64,000 nt of DNA, taken from JAMHWF01 sp964371405. GTDB taxonomy: Bacteria; Pseudomonadota; Gammaproteobacteria; Burkholderiales; Burkholderiaceae_C. The stretch's first letter is position 1; each line of letters starts with the position of its first letter. The notes beneath the pieces are model-generated. The model saw nothing but the letters and a program-made list of their open reading frames with translations, made no database searches and was not told the origin of the DNA. Location: contig CAYJLV010000003.1 of NCBI GenBank assembly GCA_964371405.1, positions 1-64,000 of the forward strand, given 5' to 3'. The position numbers and the translations under genes were made by a program. Shown piece after piece: positions 49,497 to 58,625 of the stretch.

Positions 49497-50477
49497 TCAA
49501 CGAGTGAGCAGTTGACGAAGCTTCTGGCCGTGCTCGGGACTGCGCTTGATGATGCTGTCCCAGATCGTGTCGTTCGCGCGTTTGGAGTACGCGGCCGCGT
49601 CCGCGGACGAAAAGACGATCGGCTGGATACCGGCGGCGGCCTGCCGCTTCTTCTCCTCTTCCCACTTCTTGGCGTTCTCCAGGTTGAGGTTTTCCATCCA
49701 GATGGCGGCCTCTGTCAGGACGGCGCGCTGCTTGTCGTTCAGACGCGTCCAAGTATTCAGGTTCACCAGCACGCCGACCTCCGTGTTGTAGAAGCCGGGC
49801 TCGACGCGGTACTTCGTGTGCTCCTGCAGGCTCAGGTCGAAGATGCCGGAGACCGGCCATCCGTAGCCATCGATCACGCCGCGCTCGAGCGCGGTATAGG
49901 TTTCGCCGGGCGAAATGGTGAGCACGTTGGCGCCCATGCTCTGGAAGAAGTCCCGGTAGATCGGCAGGCCGCGCAAGCGCATGCCGGTCACGTCGGGCTT
50001 GGTGATCTGCTTTTTCAGGAACAGGTGGTAGGGCATGTTGTCGATGCCACGGCCCAGGTAGTGGGCGTTGAGCTTCTCGCTCCAGAGCTTGTTGATGTAG
50101 TCGTAGGCGCCGTTCTTGCGCCACTCCTGGACCGGGATCGTGCTGACCGACAGCGCGTCCGACTCCGGCAGCAGATTGGTGTAGAAGTTGACGGTCACAT
50201 TGGCCATGTCGACCACGCCGCCCTTGACGGCGTTGCCCACCTCGAACGGAGGCATGACCTTGGGGCCGCCTCCGAGATAGTTGATCTGGATCACGCCCTT
50301 GCCCTCGGCATTGACCTTCTGCACGAACCTCTCGAAATTGAGCGAGAAGAAGTTGCCTTCCGGCCAGGCACTGACCGCCTTGATGGAGACCTCCTGGGCC
50401 TGGACCTGGACCTGGACAACGCCCAAGGTGCAGGCGACGGCCACGGCGACATGCGCCAACTTGTCGAAGAGCTTCAT
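49497..50477 (-). CDS. dctP: TRAP transporter periplasmic receptor (DctP)
   Basis: A 326-residue binding protein with signal peptide MKLFDKLAHVAVAVACTLGV...VQAQ. The DctP fold shows QINYLGGGPKVMPPFEVGNAV, MRLRGLPIYRDFFQSMGANVLTISPGETYTALERGVIDG, in which Arg and Asn residues usually clamp a carboxylate ligand. ATG 50477 follows GGAGACAAACC. Its ligand is probably an organic acid that the operon's enzymes process. Confidence 0.94.
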   Translation of the reverse strand: MKLFDKLAHVAVAVACTLGVVQVQVQAQEVSIKAVSAWPEGNFFSLNFERFVQKVNAEGKGVIQINYLGGGPKVMPPFEVGNAVKGGVVDMANVTVNFYTNLLPESDALSVSTIPVQEWRKNGAYDYINKLWSEKLNAHYLGRGIDNMPYHLFLKKQITKPDVTGMRLRGLPIYRDFFQSMGANVLTISPGETYTALERGVIDGYGWPVSGIFDLSLQEHTKYRVEPGFYNTEVGVLVNLNTWTRLNDKQRAVLTEAAIWMENLNLENAKKWEEEKKRQAAAGIQPIVFSSADAAAYSKRANDTIWDSIIKRSPEHGQKLRQLLTR

Positions 50478-50532
50478 GGTTTGTCTCCTGGTGATGCGGG
50501 GCTTTTCCTGCGCCCCACGTGTCATCGATCAA

Positions 50533-51306
50533 TCAGACGAAGCAGTGACGGCCGTCGACGACGAAGGACTGCCCCGTCACGAGAGCGCTGTCGTCGGACG
50601 CGAGGAAGCTGACGATTCTTTCGAGGTCGTCCGGCCACTCCTTATGCTGAGTGCAGCGCATCGCGGTCTGCTTGCGCTTGCGCTTTGGCGTGGCGGCTCC
50701 GCCCGGCACCTCCGTGTCCGTCGCGCCCGGCAGAAGGGCGTTGACGGTGATGCCATCGGCGCCGAGTTCGCGCGCCATCGAGCGCGTCATGCCAATCACC
50801 GCGGCCTTCGACGCGGCGTAGTGCAGATAGTTTGGACGGCCCATCACGACGGCGGCGGACGAGACGTTGATCACGCGCCCCCAGCGGTTGCGTCGCATCA
50901 AAGGCACTAGCGCGCGCGTCATCAGGAACGTTCCGGTGATGTTCACCTGCAGCACGCGGTTCCATTCGTCCAGCGGAATTTCCTCGAACGGACGCATCTT
51001 GGTCGTCGAGAGAATGGCTGCGTTGTTGACCAGCACGTCGCATCGACCGAGTTTCCGGTCGATAGCGGCGGCAGCTTCGGCCACGCTCGCTTCCTCGCCG
51101 ATGTCTGCGACCAGTGAAAGACAATCCGCACCGGAGGCGTTGACCTCGCTTGCAACGACGTCGAGCGCATCGCGTTTCATATCGATGGCCGCGACCCGGT
51201 GCCCTTCTCGTGCGAAGCGCAGCACGTACGCTCGCCCGAGCCCCTGCGCAGCGCCGGTAACGGCAACGATTCGGCTGCCCGGTGTCGTTGCTGGTGGTCT
51301 AGTCAC
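50533..51306 (-). CDS. Short-chain dehydrogenase/reductase
   Basis: A 257-residue NAD(P)-dependent oxidoreductase. Cofactor motif VTGAAQGLGRAYVLRF, acidic AIDMKRDALD suggesting NAD preference, structural NNAAIL, catalytic Ser in INVSSAAVV and YAASKAAVIGMTRSMA with Tyr and Lys. The C-terminal loop has an unusual basic insert (TPKRKRKQTAMRC). First gene of the minus operon with the TRAP transporter and the amidase-like gene; an ATTGATYAAT-type operator lies about 100 bp upstream. Confidence 0.92.
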   Translation of the reverse strand: MTRPPATTPGSRIVAVTGAAQGLGRAYVLRFAREGHRVAAIDMKRDALDVVASEVNASGADCLSLVADIGEEASVAEAAAAIDRKLGRCDVLVNNAAILSTTKMRPFEEIPLDEWNRVLQVNITGTFLMTRALVPLMRRNRWGRVINVSSAAVVMGRPNYLHYAASKAAVIGMTRSMARELGADGITVNALLPGATDTEVPGGAATPKRKRKQTAMRCTQHKEWPDDLERIVSFLASDDSALVTGQSFVVDGRHCFV

Positions 51307-51705
51307 GATCCTGTCTCCTGCGGTCGCCAGCTTGCGCCGAGCGGCTTGTTCTCTTCGGGGTCGGAATCGGAGGGCGAGTCAGTATAGAAACGGCCCGACG
51401 GTGAATCAATGTTGATTCAACTATCGATCAATGAAGGGCTCCGATAAGTCGGCTTTGCCCCAGGCACCACTGACCATGACCGGATCGGCATGCTGCCGAC
51501 GCGCTGCGCCGGGTGGCGCCGTACTCGCTTCATCACATGTCTCCTTCAATCCGGAACCGTCTAGCAGTTCTTCTGTTTCACGAATCTACGGCGTAGCACC
51601 TTGACATCCAATCGATGGAGGTCATCGGGATCATTCGTCGCATCGATGAAGCGACGCACTGGGCAGCGTCACGTCGATGGGCTACGGCGGACTGCGAGAC
51701 GATAT
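51307..51705. other. Upstream region of the SDR/TRAP operon with a gene-end trace
   Basis: No complete gene. GAATCAA-TG-TTGATTC (51403-51418) and ATCGATCAAT (51423-51432) form a double operator. Just 5' of it, on the minus strand, the short stretch VMVSGAWGKADLSEPFIDR ends at a stop (about 51490-51424) and looks like the tail of a lost protein; the start-like GGAGACATGTGATG near 51535-51548 is in another frame. Confidence 0.4.
51403..51432. promoter_or_regulatory. Double operator: GAATCAA/TTGATTC palindrome plus ATCGATCAAT
   Basis: Two 7-bp perfect arms are separated by TG (51403-51418), followed 4 bp later by ATCGATCAAT, one base from the ATTGATCAAT at 35635 and 37335. It lies about 100 bp before the SDR start. 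The same ATCGATCAAT also occurs at 50524-50533, in the gap before dctP. Confidence 0.55.
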
Positions 51706-52440
51706 TCATCTGAGCAACAGCGCAAGACATACAGCGCTCAGGAACGCCAGTAGCACGCGCCGAAATGCCCGCTCGCTCAGCCGGTGTCGGCATGCGCGCC
51801 CGGCTGCAAGGCCGATCCACACTGGCATCAACGCCGCTGTCGACCAGCCAAAATCAGAGGGTTGAATCTTGCCGTGAAGGAACATGGCCAGATACAGCGG
51901 GATGGCGGCCGAGAGATAGATGACGCTGATGCACCCCACGAATGTGTCGCGCGGTAGCCGTATCGCCATGAGGTAGCTCAGGATCAGTGGCCCGGTCAAG
52001 GACGAGACACCTCCCATCAGGCCGGAGGCCAGCCCGACGGCGGCTCCCCAGCGACGTTCGTTGGCAGGGCTCACGTTCAGTACCGGATGCCAGATCGTCA
52101 ATGCGATGGCGACCAGTACAGCGAGCGCGATGATGACGGTGAGCACGCGATCAGGCAGCGTCAACGTCATCCGCGCCGTGATTGCAGTCGTCAGGACCAA
52201 CGCGACGACAAGCGGAACGAAGCGGCGAAGTTGGTCCATCGTGACGCGGGTCTCCCAGGCCTGCCATGCGTTCGAGGCCAGCACAGGCACAAGCATGATG
52301 GCGATGGCCTTGTGGCCCGGTAGTGCCAAAGACAGCAGCGGCACGACCACCATCGGCAGTCCGACGCCGAGGGTTCCCTTGACGAAGCCGCCGAGCACCA
52401 GCGCCGCGGCGCCGAATGCGAGCAACGCAGGCGTAGTCAT
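51706..52440 (-). CDS. TauE/SafE-type membrane permease (TSUP family)
   Basis: A 244-residue membrane protein with about eight hydrophobic segments. The repeated family signature appears in LGGFVKGTLGVGLPMVVVPLL at the N-terminus and AVGLASGLMGGVSSLTGPLILSYLM in the middle. Members export sulfite, sulfonates or other organic anions. ATG 52440 starts the first signature; longer starts overlap the dihydrodiol dehydrogenase gene. It is the last gene of the phthalate operon, 14 bp behind it, so transport of an aromatic acid or by-product is possible. Confidence 0.88.
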   Translation of the reverse strand: MTTPALLAFGAAALVLGGFVKGTLGVGLPMVVVPLLSLALPGHKAIAIMLVPVLASNAWQAWETRVTMDQLRRFVPLVVALVLTTAITARMTLTLPDRVLTVIIALAVLVAIALTIWHPVLNVSPANERRWGAAVGLASGLMGGVSSLTGPLILSYLMAIRLPRDTFVGCISVIYLSAAIPLYLAMFLHGKIQPSDFGWSTAALMPVWIGLAAGRACRHRLSERAFRRVLLAFLSAVCLALLLR

Positions 52441-52454
52441 CGGATGCGAGCTCG

Positions 52455-53639
52455 TCAGGCGCGCGCCAACGCAAGCTCCACATCCCGCCCCGCCCGTGCG
52501 GACTGCAGGATCGCCAGGCAAACCTCAAGCGTGGACCGCGCCCACGCGCCGTCGTGCAATGCCGCCCGCTCGCCCCGAAGCGCAGCGACGAGTTCGTCGA
52601 TGACCTCGTAGCGCGGCAGCGGTGGTCGAGCGAGCGCCAGCCGCTCCCACCGCTCGTCGCCATAGATCCACACCGCGTCCGGCATGGCGCGCAGGTCGGC
52701 GCGCTCACAGGACACCACAATCGGTCCAAAGTGCTGATGCTTCGGCGGATTGACGTGCGGCGCAGGATGGTAGGCGCTGCCGCCATAGGTACCGGCGGCC
52801 TTGAGTCGTGCCTCTTCGGCCGGATCGCGCAGCGCCGCGAGCCTGCGCCGAGCGGAGCCGTAGTCCTCGGGGCGCTTCTCGCCGCCCATCTCGCCGGTCC
52901 AGTCGCACCACTCGTCGGAGTCGAAGTGCCCGTGGCCACTGTACGTAAGGTTCGCGAACGCTCCGTCGGCGAACCACATCAGTACGGCATAAGCGCCCTC
53001 GGTCGGACGGCTCGGATCCCACGCGCCGGTGGCCGCCCTCACGCGCACGACCGGCGAGCCGGCGAGCATGCGGACGATGTCGACCTGGTGCGCGGCCTGA
53101 CTGAACACAACGCCGCCACCCGCACTCGTGTCGAGTTCCTCTGGCCGCCGCGGGCGGTAGAGGAAGTCGGTGTAGTTCAACGCGTGGATCATGCGTACCC
53201 GCCCCACGCCGCCTCCGTCGATGATCTCTCGCACGCGTCGGTACGGCTGGTCGAAGCTGTGGCAATGGCCGACGATCAGCTGCACTCCGACGGTGCGGCA
53301 GTCTGCGATCATCGCGTCGCAATCCGCTAGCGAGAGAGCCATAGGCTTCTCGACCAGCAGATGCTTGCCGTGCCGAGCCGCGATGCGGGTGTGGCTGGCG
53401 TGGAACTGGTGCGGACTGGCAACGTACACCACATCGACATCCGGACACCCAGCGAGTTGCTCGATGTCGTCGAATGCCGGCGCCCCAAAGTCCGCCTCGA
53501 ACTGGGCGCGGGCCTCTTGCCGCGGATCGCAGGCGGCCACAAGCCTGATGCGCGTATCCTGCGTGAACGTGGGCAGCATTAGCGTGAATGCACGCCCCAA
53601 TCCCGCTATGCCCAGCCGGATAGCGCGGTCGGCGCTCAT
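52455..53639 (-). CDS. pht4: Phthalate 4,5-cis-dihydrodiol dehydrogenase (Gfo/Idh/MocA family)
   Basis: A 394-residue NAD-dependent dehydrogenase that should rearomatise the cis-dihydrodiol to 4,5-dihydroxyphthalate. Rossmann motif LGIAGLGRAFTLMLPTF; the family Lys in HLLVEKPMALSLADCDAMI; later AAHQVDIVRML. Gfo/Idh/MocA members are broad, so the role rests on its place between phthalate dioxygenase reductase and TauE/SafE genes of a full phthalate cluster (called oph in Burkholderia, pht in Pseudomonas). ATG 53639 starts the conserved part. Confidence 0.85.
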   Translation of the reverse strand: MSADRAIRLGIAGLGRAFTLMLPTFTQDTRIRLVAACDPRQEARAQFEADFGAPAFDDIEQLAGCPDVDVVYVASPHQFHASHTRIAARHGKHLLVEKPMALSLADCDAMIADCRTVGVQLIVGHCHSFDQPYRRVREIIDGGGVGRVRMIHALNYTDFLYRPRRPEELDTSAGGGVVFSQAAHQVDIVRMLAGSPVVRVRAATGAWDPSRPTEGAYAVLMWFADGAFANLTYSGHGHFDSDEWCDWTGEMGGEKRPEDYGSARRRLAALRDPAEEARLKAAGTYGGSAYHPAPHVNPPKHQHFGPIVVSCERADLRAMPDAVWIYGDERWERLALARPPLPRYEVIDELVAALRGERAALHDGAWARSTLEVCLAILQSARAGRDVELALARA

Positions 53640-53856
53640 AGAACAACCTCTCGGCCCTTGAAGACCGTCGGCGCAGCATAGCGCATTCCGTACCCCTGCG
53701 GTGACGGCCCCGCCAGCTTGCCTGCGCAAGGCACCGCCTTGCTCGCGCCTGGCAGCGCGTCGTCTGGCGCGCTTGGCCGCACTGTCGTCCCTGCAACCCC
53801 GCGCTGGACGGCGGCGCCACCTGGCTCGCTAGCCAAGGAGGTTGACCCGAGATGTC

Positions 53857-54822
53857 TCACAGGTCTAGCACTAGTCGGTCGGATTTGGCCCGGGAAACGC
53901 AGATCATGATCTGACGGTCCATCTCGTCGTCGAGCAGCACCATATCGCGGTGGTCCGCCTGCCCCTCGAGCAGACCAGTGCGGCACGTACCGCAGGTCCC
54001 GCTCTCGCACGACGACGCAGCAAAGCCGCCGTGCTCGCGCAATGCCTCCAGAATCGACTTGCCCACCGGCACATCGAACTCCAGACCGGTGCGCGCGAGC
54101 TTCACGGTGAACGGCTGGTCGTCCGGCTTGCGTCCGCCGCCTTCGTTGAAGCTCTCGAAATGGATGTTCTGCGCAGACCAGTGCCCAGTCATATCGCGGA
54201 CGGCATCCATCAGCGGCCGCGGGCCGCAGCAGTACACGTGCGCGGAGTTCGGCTTCTCCAGCAGTGGCCAGAGATCGAAAGAACGCGCCGGGTCGCCGTA
54301 GTCATGGTGGATCACCACCCTGCCCTCGCCCATCCCCCGAACGACATCGCCGAATGCCGTGCTCTCCGGCGTTCGCGTGAGGAAGACCAGCTTCCACGCG
54401 GCGGTCGGCTGTTCGCCGAACGACCGGATCATCGAGAGAATCGGCGTGATGCCGATACCGCCAGCGATGAAGAGGTACGCGCGCGCATCCGCCACTAACG
54501 GAAACGCGTTCTCGGGGACGGAGGTCGGCAGCCGGTCGCCCACCTTCACGTCGCGGTGCATCGATAGCGAGCCGCCGCGCCCCTGGTCTTCGCGCTTTAC
54601 CGCGATTACATACCGGTTGCGTTCGGCGGCGTCGTTGCACAGCGAGTATTTGCGAACGGCGCCGTTCGGCGCCTGCACCTTCACATGCGACCCCGGGGTG
54701 AACGGCGGCAGATCGCTTCCGTCGGGCTGGAACAGTTCGAAGCTGCGGATATCGCCGGCGACATCGTCGATGCTGCGGACCTCCAGCGGCATCTGCGTGT
54801 CCAGATGGGTATCGGCAGCCAT
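53857..54822 (-). CDS. pht2: Phthalate dioxygenase reductase
   Basis: A 321-residue electron-transfer protein with FMN, NADH and plant-type [2Fe-2S] domains in that order. FMN site: RKYSLCNDAAERN; NADH site: LFIAGGIGITPILSMI and VYCCGPRPLMDAV; C-terminal cluster: CESGTCGTCRTGLLEGQADHR with a later Cys in IMICVSRA. The domain order is that of phthalate dioxygenase reductase. It passes electrons from NADH to the Rieske oxygenase encoded upstream. It begins 4 bp after the Bug receptor stop. Confidence 0.92.
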   Translation of the reverse strand: MAADTHLDTQMPLEVRSIDDVAGDIRSFELFQPDGSDLPPFTPGSHVKVQAPNGAVRKYSLCNDAAERNRYVIAVKREDQGRGGSLSMHRDVKVGDRLPTSVPENAFPLVADARAYLFIAGGIGITPILSMIRSFGEQPTAAWKLVFLTRTPESTAFGDVVRGMGEGRVVIHHDYGDPARSFDLWPLLEKPNSAHVYCCGPRPLMDAVRDMTGHWSAQNIHFESFNEGGGRKPDDQPFTVKLARTGLEFDVPVGKSILEALREHGGFAASSCESGTCGTCRTGLLEGQADHRDMVLLDDEMDRQIMICVSRAKSDRLVLDL

Positions 54823-54826
54823 CGAG

Positions 54827-55795
54827 CTACTCCGGCTTAATGCCCGCGTGGCGGGCCGCCTTGACGATCCGCTCGGTCTCCTTGCGCATCGCCGCGGCCG
54901 CCTCCTCGACGTCCCCACCCACCGGGTCGACACCGGCCACGCGCAACGGCTCCGCGGCCTCGGGAGACTTCACGATGCGGGCGATCTCCGCATTCAGGCG
55001 ATTGATGACCTCGGCCGACGTTCCGCTGCGCGCGAGCACGACGACGTTGAACGCGAAGTCGAAGCCCGGAATCCGCTCGCCCAGCGTCGGGACGTTGGGG
55101 GCCAGCGACGAGCGCTTCGCGGCGTTGATCGCCAACAGCTTCGCCTGCTTCGAATTGACGAACCCCATCAGCGCAGGCGGCGAGGCAAACACCATATCGA
55201 CCTGCCCGCCGATGAGTGCCGGCACGGAAGCACCGCTACCCCGGAAAGGGATGTGTGTGACGAAGATGCCGAGGCCCTCCTTCATGGCTTCGGCCGTGAG
55301 GTGATGGATGCTACCGATGCCGGCCGATCCATAGTTCAGCTTACCCGGATGCGACTTCGCCAGCGCAATCAGTTCATCGAGGGTATCGGCCTTCACCTGG
55401 CTATGAACGGCAAGGAAAAGCGGCGCCGTCCCGACCAGCGATACCGGCGCTAAGTCCTTCACCGGATCGTAGGCCAGCTGGCGCGAGACGACGGGGGCGA
55501 TGGCGAGCATCGGCCCGTCGGTCACGAGCAAGGTGTGGCCGTCGGCGGGCGCTGAGAGCACTGCCGAGACGGCGACGCTGCCGCTGGCGCCGGTGCGGTT
55601 CTCGACCACGACCGGCTGCCCCAACACCGGCTGCAGCCGATGCGCGAGCAGTCGGGCCACCGTATCGGGCAAGCCACCGGGCGCATATCCGACAACAAGC
55701 TTCACTGGCTTGGAGGGAAACGGCTGTGCCGCAGCGCTCGTAACCAGGCCGGTACAGGCCATCATGGCCAGTGCGGCCAGTGTCTTGCGAATCAT
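54827..55795 (-). CDS. Bug/TTT-family periplasmic solute receptor in the phthalate operon
   Basis: A 322-residue binding protein with signal peptide MIRKTLAALAMMACTGLV...AAAQ. Ligand loop VKLVVGYAPGGLPDTVARLL, then GQPVVVENRTGASGSVAVSA, LNYGSAGIGSIHHL, PFRGSGASVPALIGGQVDMVF and NVPTLGERIPG. Its location between the decarboxylase and reductase genes suggests phthalate or a related aromatic acid as ligand. No TctAB genes are in the window. Confidence 0.92.
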   Translation of the reverse strand: MIRKTLAALAMMACTGLVTSAAAQPFPSKPVKLVVGYAPGGLPDTVARLLAHRLQPVLGQPVVVENRTGASGSVAVSAVLSAPADGHTLLVTDGPMLAIAPVVSRQLAYDPVKDLAPVSLVGTAPLFLAVHSQVKADTLDELIALAKSHPGKLNYGSAGIGSIHHLTAEAMKEGLGIFVTHIPFRGSGASVPALIGGQVDMVFASPPALMGFVNSKQAKLLAINAAKRSSLAPNVPTLGERIPGFDFAFNVVVLARSGTSAEVINRLNAEIARIVKSPEAAEPLRVAGVDPVGGDVEEAAAAMRKETERIVKAARHAGIKPE

Positions 55796-55806
55796 TGATG
55801 TCTCCT

Positions 55807-56802
55807 CTAGATGCTGTAGGTTTCGTAGGTCGCGGGGTGAAACAACTCCTCGACCGGGACGAGTCGCGACGACAGGCCCTGAGCGTGGTGGTGACGGACG
55901 AAGGCTTCCAGCGTGCGGCGGGCCGGCTCGACGCCATAGGACCAGTAGTCCTCACCCATGGCCTCGCGTGCGGCCTTGAGTTGCTCCTCAACGAACGGCA
56001 GCGTCACCTTGGTCGCTGACGTATCGGACAGCAGCTCGAGCGCCACCGCCTTGGCCTGGGTGAACGCCTTCAGCACGGCCACCGGCAGCCATGGGTGCCG
56101 CTCGGCCAGTTCCTTGCGGATGGCCGCTACGTGCATGATCGGGAAGACGCCAGAACGCCTGTAGTAGTCCTTCGCAACCGCCGTCGGGTCGTCGAATAAC
56201 CAGCCGATGTTCGGGTTGGCCAGCGCGGACTTGCTGGGCGGTCGCGGCGCGATGAAACCGTCGATCTCGCCGCGGTCGAGCAGCTGCGAGATGGTCATGC
56301 CTTCCGGCGCCGACTCGATGCGCACATCCGACGGCAGTTGCAGCTTGACTTTCTCCGGTCGACCCGGCGTATCTATGCCGCCGCGTACCCACGTGACGTC
56401 GGACGGCTTGACGCCGTAGTCGTCCTGCAGGATGGAGCGCGCCCAGACGTTGGCCGTCAACTGATATTCGGGCAGACCCACGCGGCGTCCCTTCAAGTCC
56501 TCGGGCCGCTTGATGCGATCCTTGCGCACGTAGATCGAGGTGTGCCGAAACGCTCGCGACAGGAAGACCGGCACCGCGATATACGGGCACTCGCCACGCG
56601 AGTGCTTCAGGAGGTAGCTCGAAAACGAGAGCTCGGTGATGTCGAAGTCCATGCTGCGCATCGACCGGAAGAACATCTCCTCCGGGTTGAGCAGCATGTA
56701 GACCGGATCGACGCCGTCGATCTGCACGCGGCCGTCGAACAGCGCCCGAGTGCGGTCGTAGTCGCCCATGGCGACCGAGAGTTGCAGCTTGCCCGCGCTC
56801 AC
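55807..56802 (-). CDS. pht5: 4,5-dihydroxyphthalate decarboxylase
   Basis: A 331-residue enzyme that decarboxylates 4,5-dihydroxyphthalate to protocatechuate. The diagnostic opening KLQLSVAMGDYDRTRALFDG, then NPEEMFFRSMRSMDFDITEL, VFLSRAFRHTSIYVRKDR, VGLPEYQLTANVWARSIL and WVRGGIDTPGRPEKV, match the OphC/Pht5 family closely. The GTG at 56802 overlaps the TGA of the oxygenase gene (GTGA), indicating coupling; the longer ATG start lies well inside that gene. Protocatechuate ring-cleavage genes are not in the window. Confidence 0.93.
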   Translation of the reverse strand: MSAGKLQLSVAMGDYDRTRALFDGRVQIDGVDPVYMLLNPEEMFFRSMRSMDFDITELSFSSYLLKHSRGECPYIAVPVFLSRAFRHTSIYVRKDRIKRPEDLKGRRVGLPEYQLTANVWARSILQDDYGVKPSDVTWVRGGIDTPGRPEKVKLQLPSDVRIESAPEGMTISQLLDRGEIDGFIAPRPPSKSALANPNIGWLFDDPTAVAKDYYRRSGVFPIMHVAAIRKELAERHPWLPVAVLKAFTQAKAVALELLSDTSATKVTLPFVEEQLKAAREAMGEDYWSYGVEPARRTLEAFVRHHHAQGLSSRLVPVEELFHPATYETYSI

Positions 56803-58118
56803 GCCTTCACCGAGTAGGACGGTTCGAGTTGGGGCTGCGACTTGTCCTCCAGCCAGACGTGGTGAGCCTGGAACTCCCGCCAATCGGTGGTCTTCGGCAC
56901 GACGGCCTGGAACGAACAGACCTCGGGCGTGACGACGTCATCTCCGGTCCCGATGGCTGGCTCGCCGCGCTGGAAGACCTTCACTGCGTCGACCATCTGG
57001 CGGCGGAACTCGACGATCGCGAGATCGCTCGCCCCAAGGCGATCGTGGGAGCGGTCGGCGATTGCCCCCATCGTGAGCCACATCGCGACGTCCTGGTTCG
57101 GAAAGCCAGAGATGCCGGTGAAGTTCCCGGCCTTCATAGCCTGGCGGTCCTGCCAGAACCCGTTCTCCATCGTGCGCAGCGGGCGGTACTGCGCGTCGAG
57201 ATCGACGCCTACCGTCTGCCGCAGGAACTTGCGCCAAGTCTCGGTTTCCGGTGTCTGCGACGGATGCCCCCAGGCGATGAAGTAGAACGCCGTGCTGGTG
57301 TCGTCCATCGGGACGTTGATGTTGGCGACGTTGTACAAGTTGTTCGGCGGGATCAGCGCCGTCGCCGGCGCAACGAACACCGTCGAGCGCACGTAGTCGT
57401 GCGTCGAGGAGTTCTGTATCGGGCGCCGCAATGCCGCGTAGCGAAAGCCGTAGGAGGTGCGCTGGACCTGCAAGCGCGGCGCCTTGTCAGTCGACGGGCG
57501 CAGCCAGTTCTTGTCGGTCGCCTTTGCACCGTCAACGCGCGCCGGCACCATGTCCGAGCTGTGCAGGCTCGAGCTGTGCGCCGAGTCGATCGCACCTTCC
57601 AGGATCTGGGCCCAATTGCACGGCAGCAGGACCTTGGCGATGCTGACCCGGGTGTCCTCCGTTGGCGCCCAGACCGGCGGCTTGAACTCGGGCATCGCAT
57701 CGGCCGGCCCGAACCAGGCCCAAACCATGCCGCCCCACTCGCGTGTCGGGTAGGCCTTGTGCTTGAGCTTCTCGGCCAGGCCGCTTGAGGCTGGCTCCGA
57801 CGCCATCTCGAGCACGTTGCCGCGGACATCCATCTTCCAGCCGTGGTAGAGGCAACGCAGCCCGCTTTCCTCGTTGCGGCCATACACCAGCGAGGCGCGG
57901 CGATGCGGACATGCCTCGTCGAGCACGCCCACATTGCCGTCGGTATCACGGAAGACGACAAGGTTCTCGCCGAAGACCCGCGCCTTGACCGGCGTGCCAT
58001 CAGCTTCGCTAACTTCCTCGATCAGGCAGACCGGCGTCCAGTGGCGCCGCATCAACTGTCCCATCGGCGCGTCGCCCTCGACACGACACAGCAGTTCGTT
58101 CTCTTCCCTGGTCAGCAT
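56799..58118 (-). CDS. pht3: Phthalate 4,5-dioxygenase, Rieske oxygenase subunit
   Basis: A 439-residue non-haem iron oxygenase hydroxylating phthalate at C4/C5. The Rieske cluster ligands are Cys 70 and His 72 (EACPHRRASLVYG) and Cys 89 and His 92 (RCLYHGWKMD). The mononuclear iron site is ILEGAIDSAHSSSLHSSD with Asp 178, His 181 and His 186; an Asp in PNQDVAMW (about 343) is the likely third ligand. Length and ligand spacing fit the phthalate dioxygenase family, which works with a single reductase and no separate ferredoxin, as encoded here. Confidence 0.94.
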   Translation of the reverse strand: MLTREENELLCRVEGDAPMGQLMRRHWTPVCLIEEVSEADGTPVKARVFGENLVVFRDTDGNVGVLDEACPHRRASLVYGRNEESGLRCLYHGWKMDVRGNVLEMASEPASSGLAEKLKHKAYPTREWGGMVWAWFGPADAMPEFKPPVWAPTEDTRVSIAKVLLPCNWAQILEGAIDSAHSSSLHSSDMVPARVDGAKATDKNWLRPSTDKAPRLQVQRTSYGFRYAALRRPIQNSSTHDYVRSTVFVAPATALIPPNNLYNVANINVPMDDTSTAFYFIAWGHPSQTPETETWRKFLRQTVGVDLDAQYRPLRTMENGFWQDRQAMKAGNFTGISGFPNQDVAMWLTMGAIADRSHDRLGASDLAIVEFRRQMVDAVKVFQRGEPAIGTGDDVVTPEVCSFQAVVPKTTDWREFQAHHVWLEDKSQPQLEPSYSVKA

Positions 58119-58142
58119 CTCAACCTCGTCAATGAACTTGCA

Positions 58143-58622
58143 TCACGTGGACTCAGCACCGGGACGGCGCCGCACAACCACCGGTTTTCCCCCGTAGCGC
58201 AGCTTGCACATCCAGTGCGCCAGCGCGGCATCCATGTAGTCGACGTGACGGGGGAACCACTCGAGCAAGGCTTCCCCCAAAGACCGCGCAACCTCGTATT
58301 CACCCTGCGCGACCCGCTCGCCGACACCGACGACCGAGGCCAGCACGGCAGCGTGCTCGTCTGCATGGCATTCCCGCGCGGGAAACGCGGTCTCGCTCAT
58401 CCAGCGCTCCTCCACCTCGAAGTGCTCGCGGGTGTGGCGCTCGACGTTTGCCAGCGCGGCAGGGACATCGTCACCGAAGGCGCAGACCAAAGCTTCCACG
58501 GCCTCGAGAAAGTCGACGTGCACGTCGTCCATCGGCGCAAAGCCGAGACGCAGATCGTCGCGCCAGGAATCGGCGGCCGGAGCATCGGAAGCCAAGGTCG
58601 ACATGGCAGGATCAACGCTCAT
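58143..58622 (-). CDS. Bacteriohemerythrin-like protein heading the phthalate operon
   Basis: A 159-residue four-helix di-iron protein. Ligands follow the hemerythrin order: His in MDDVHVDFL, His and Glu in RHTREHFEVEERWM, two His in CHADEHAAVL, then His and Asp in HVDYMDAALAHWM. Such proteins bind O2. It sits 24 bp before the oxygenase gene and starts at ATG 58622, only a few bases from the predicted transcript start, with no ribosome site; ATG 58604 is an alternative. Delivery or storage of O2 or iron for the dioxygenase is a plausible but untested role. Confidence 0.88.
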   Translation of the reverse strand: MSVDPAMSTLASDAPAADSWRDDLRLGFAPMDDVHVDFLEAVEALVCAFGDDVPAALANVERHTREHFEVEERWMSETAFPARECHADEHAAVLASVVGVGERVAQGEYEVARSLGEALLEWFPRHVDYMDAALAHWMCKLRYGGKPVVVRRRPGAEST

Positions 58623-58625
58623 TTA

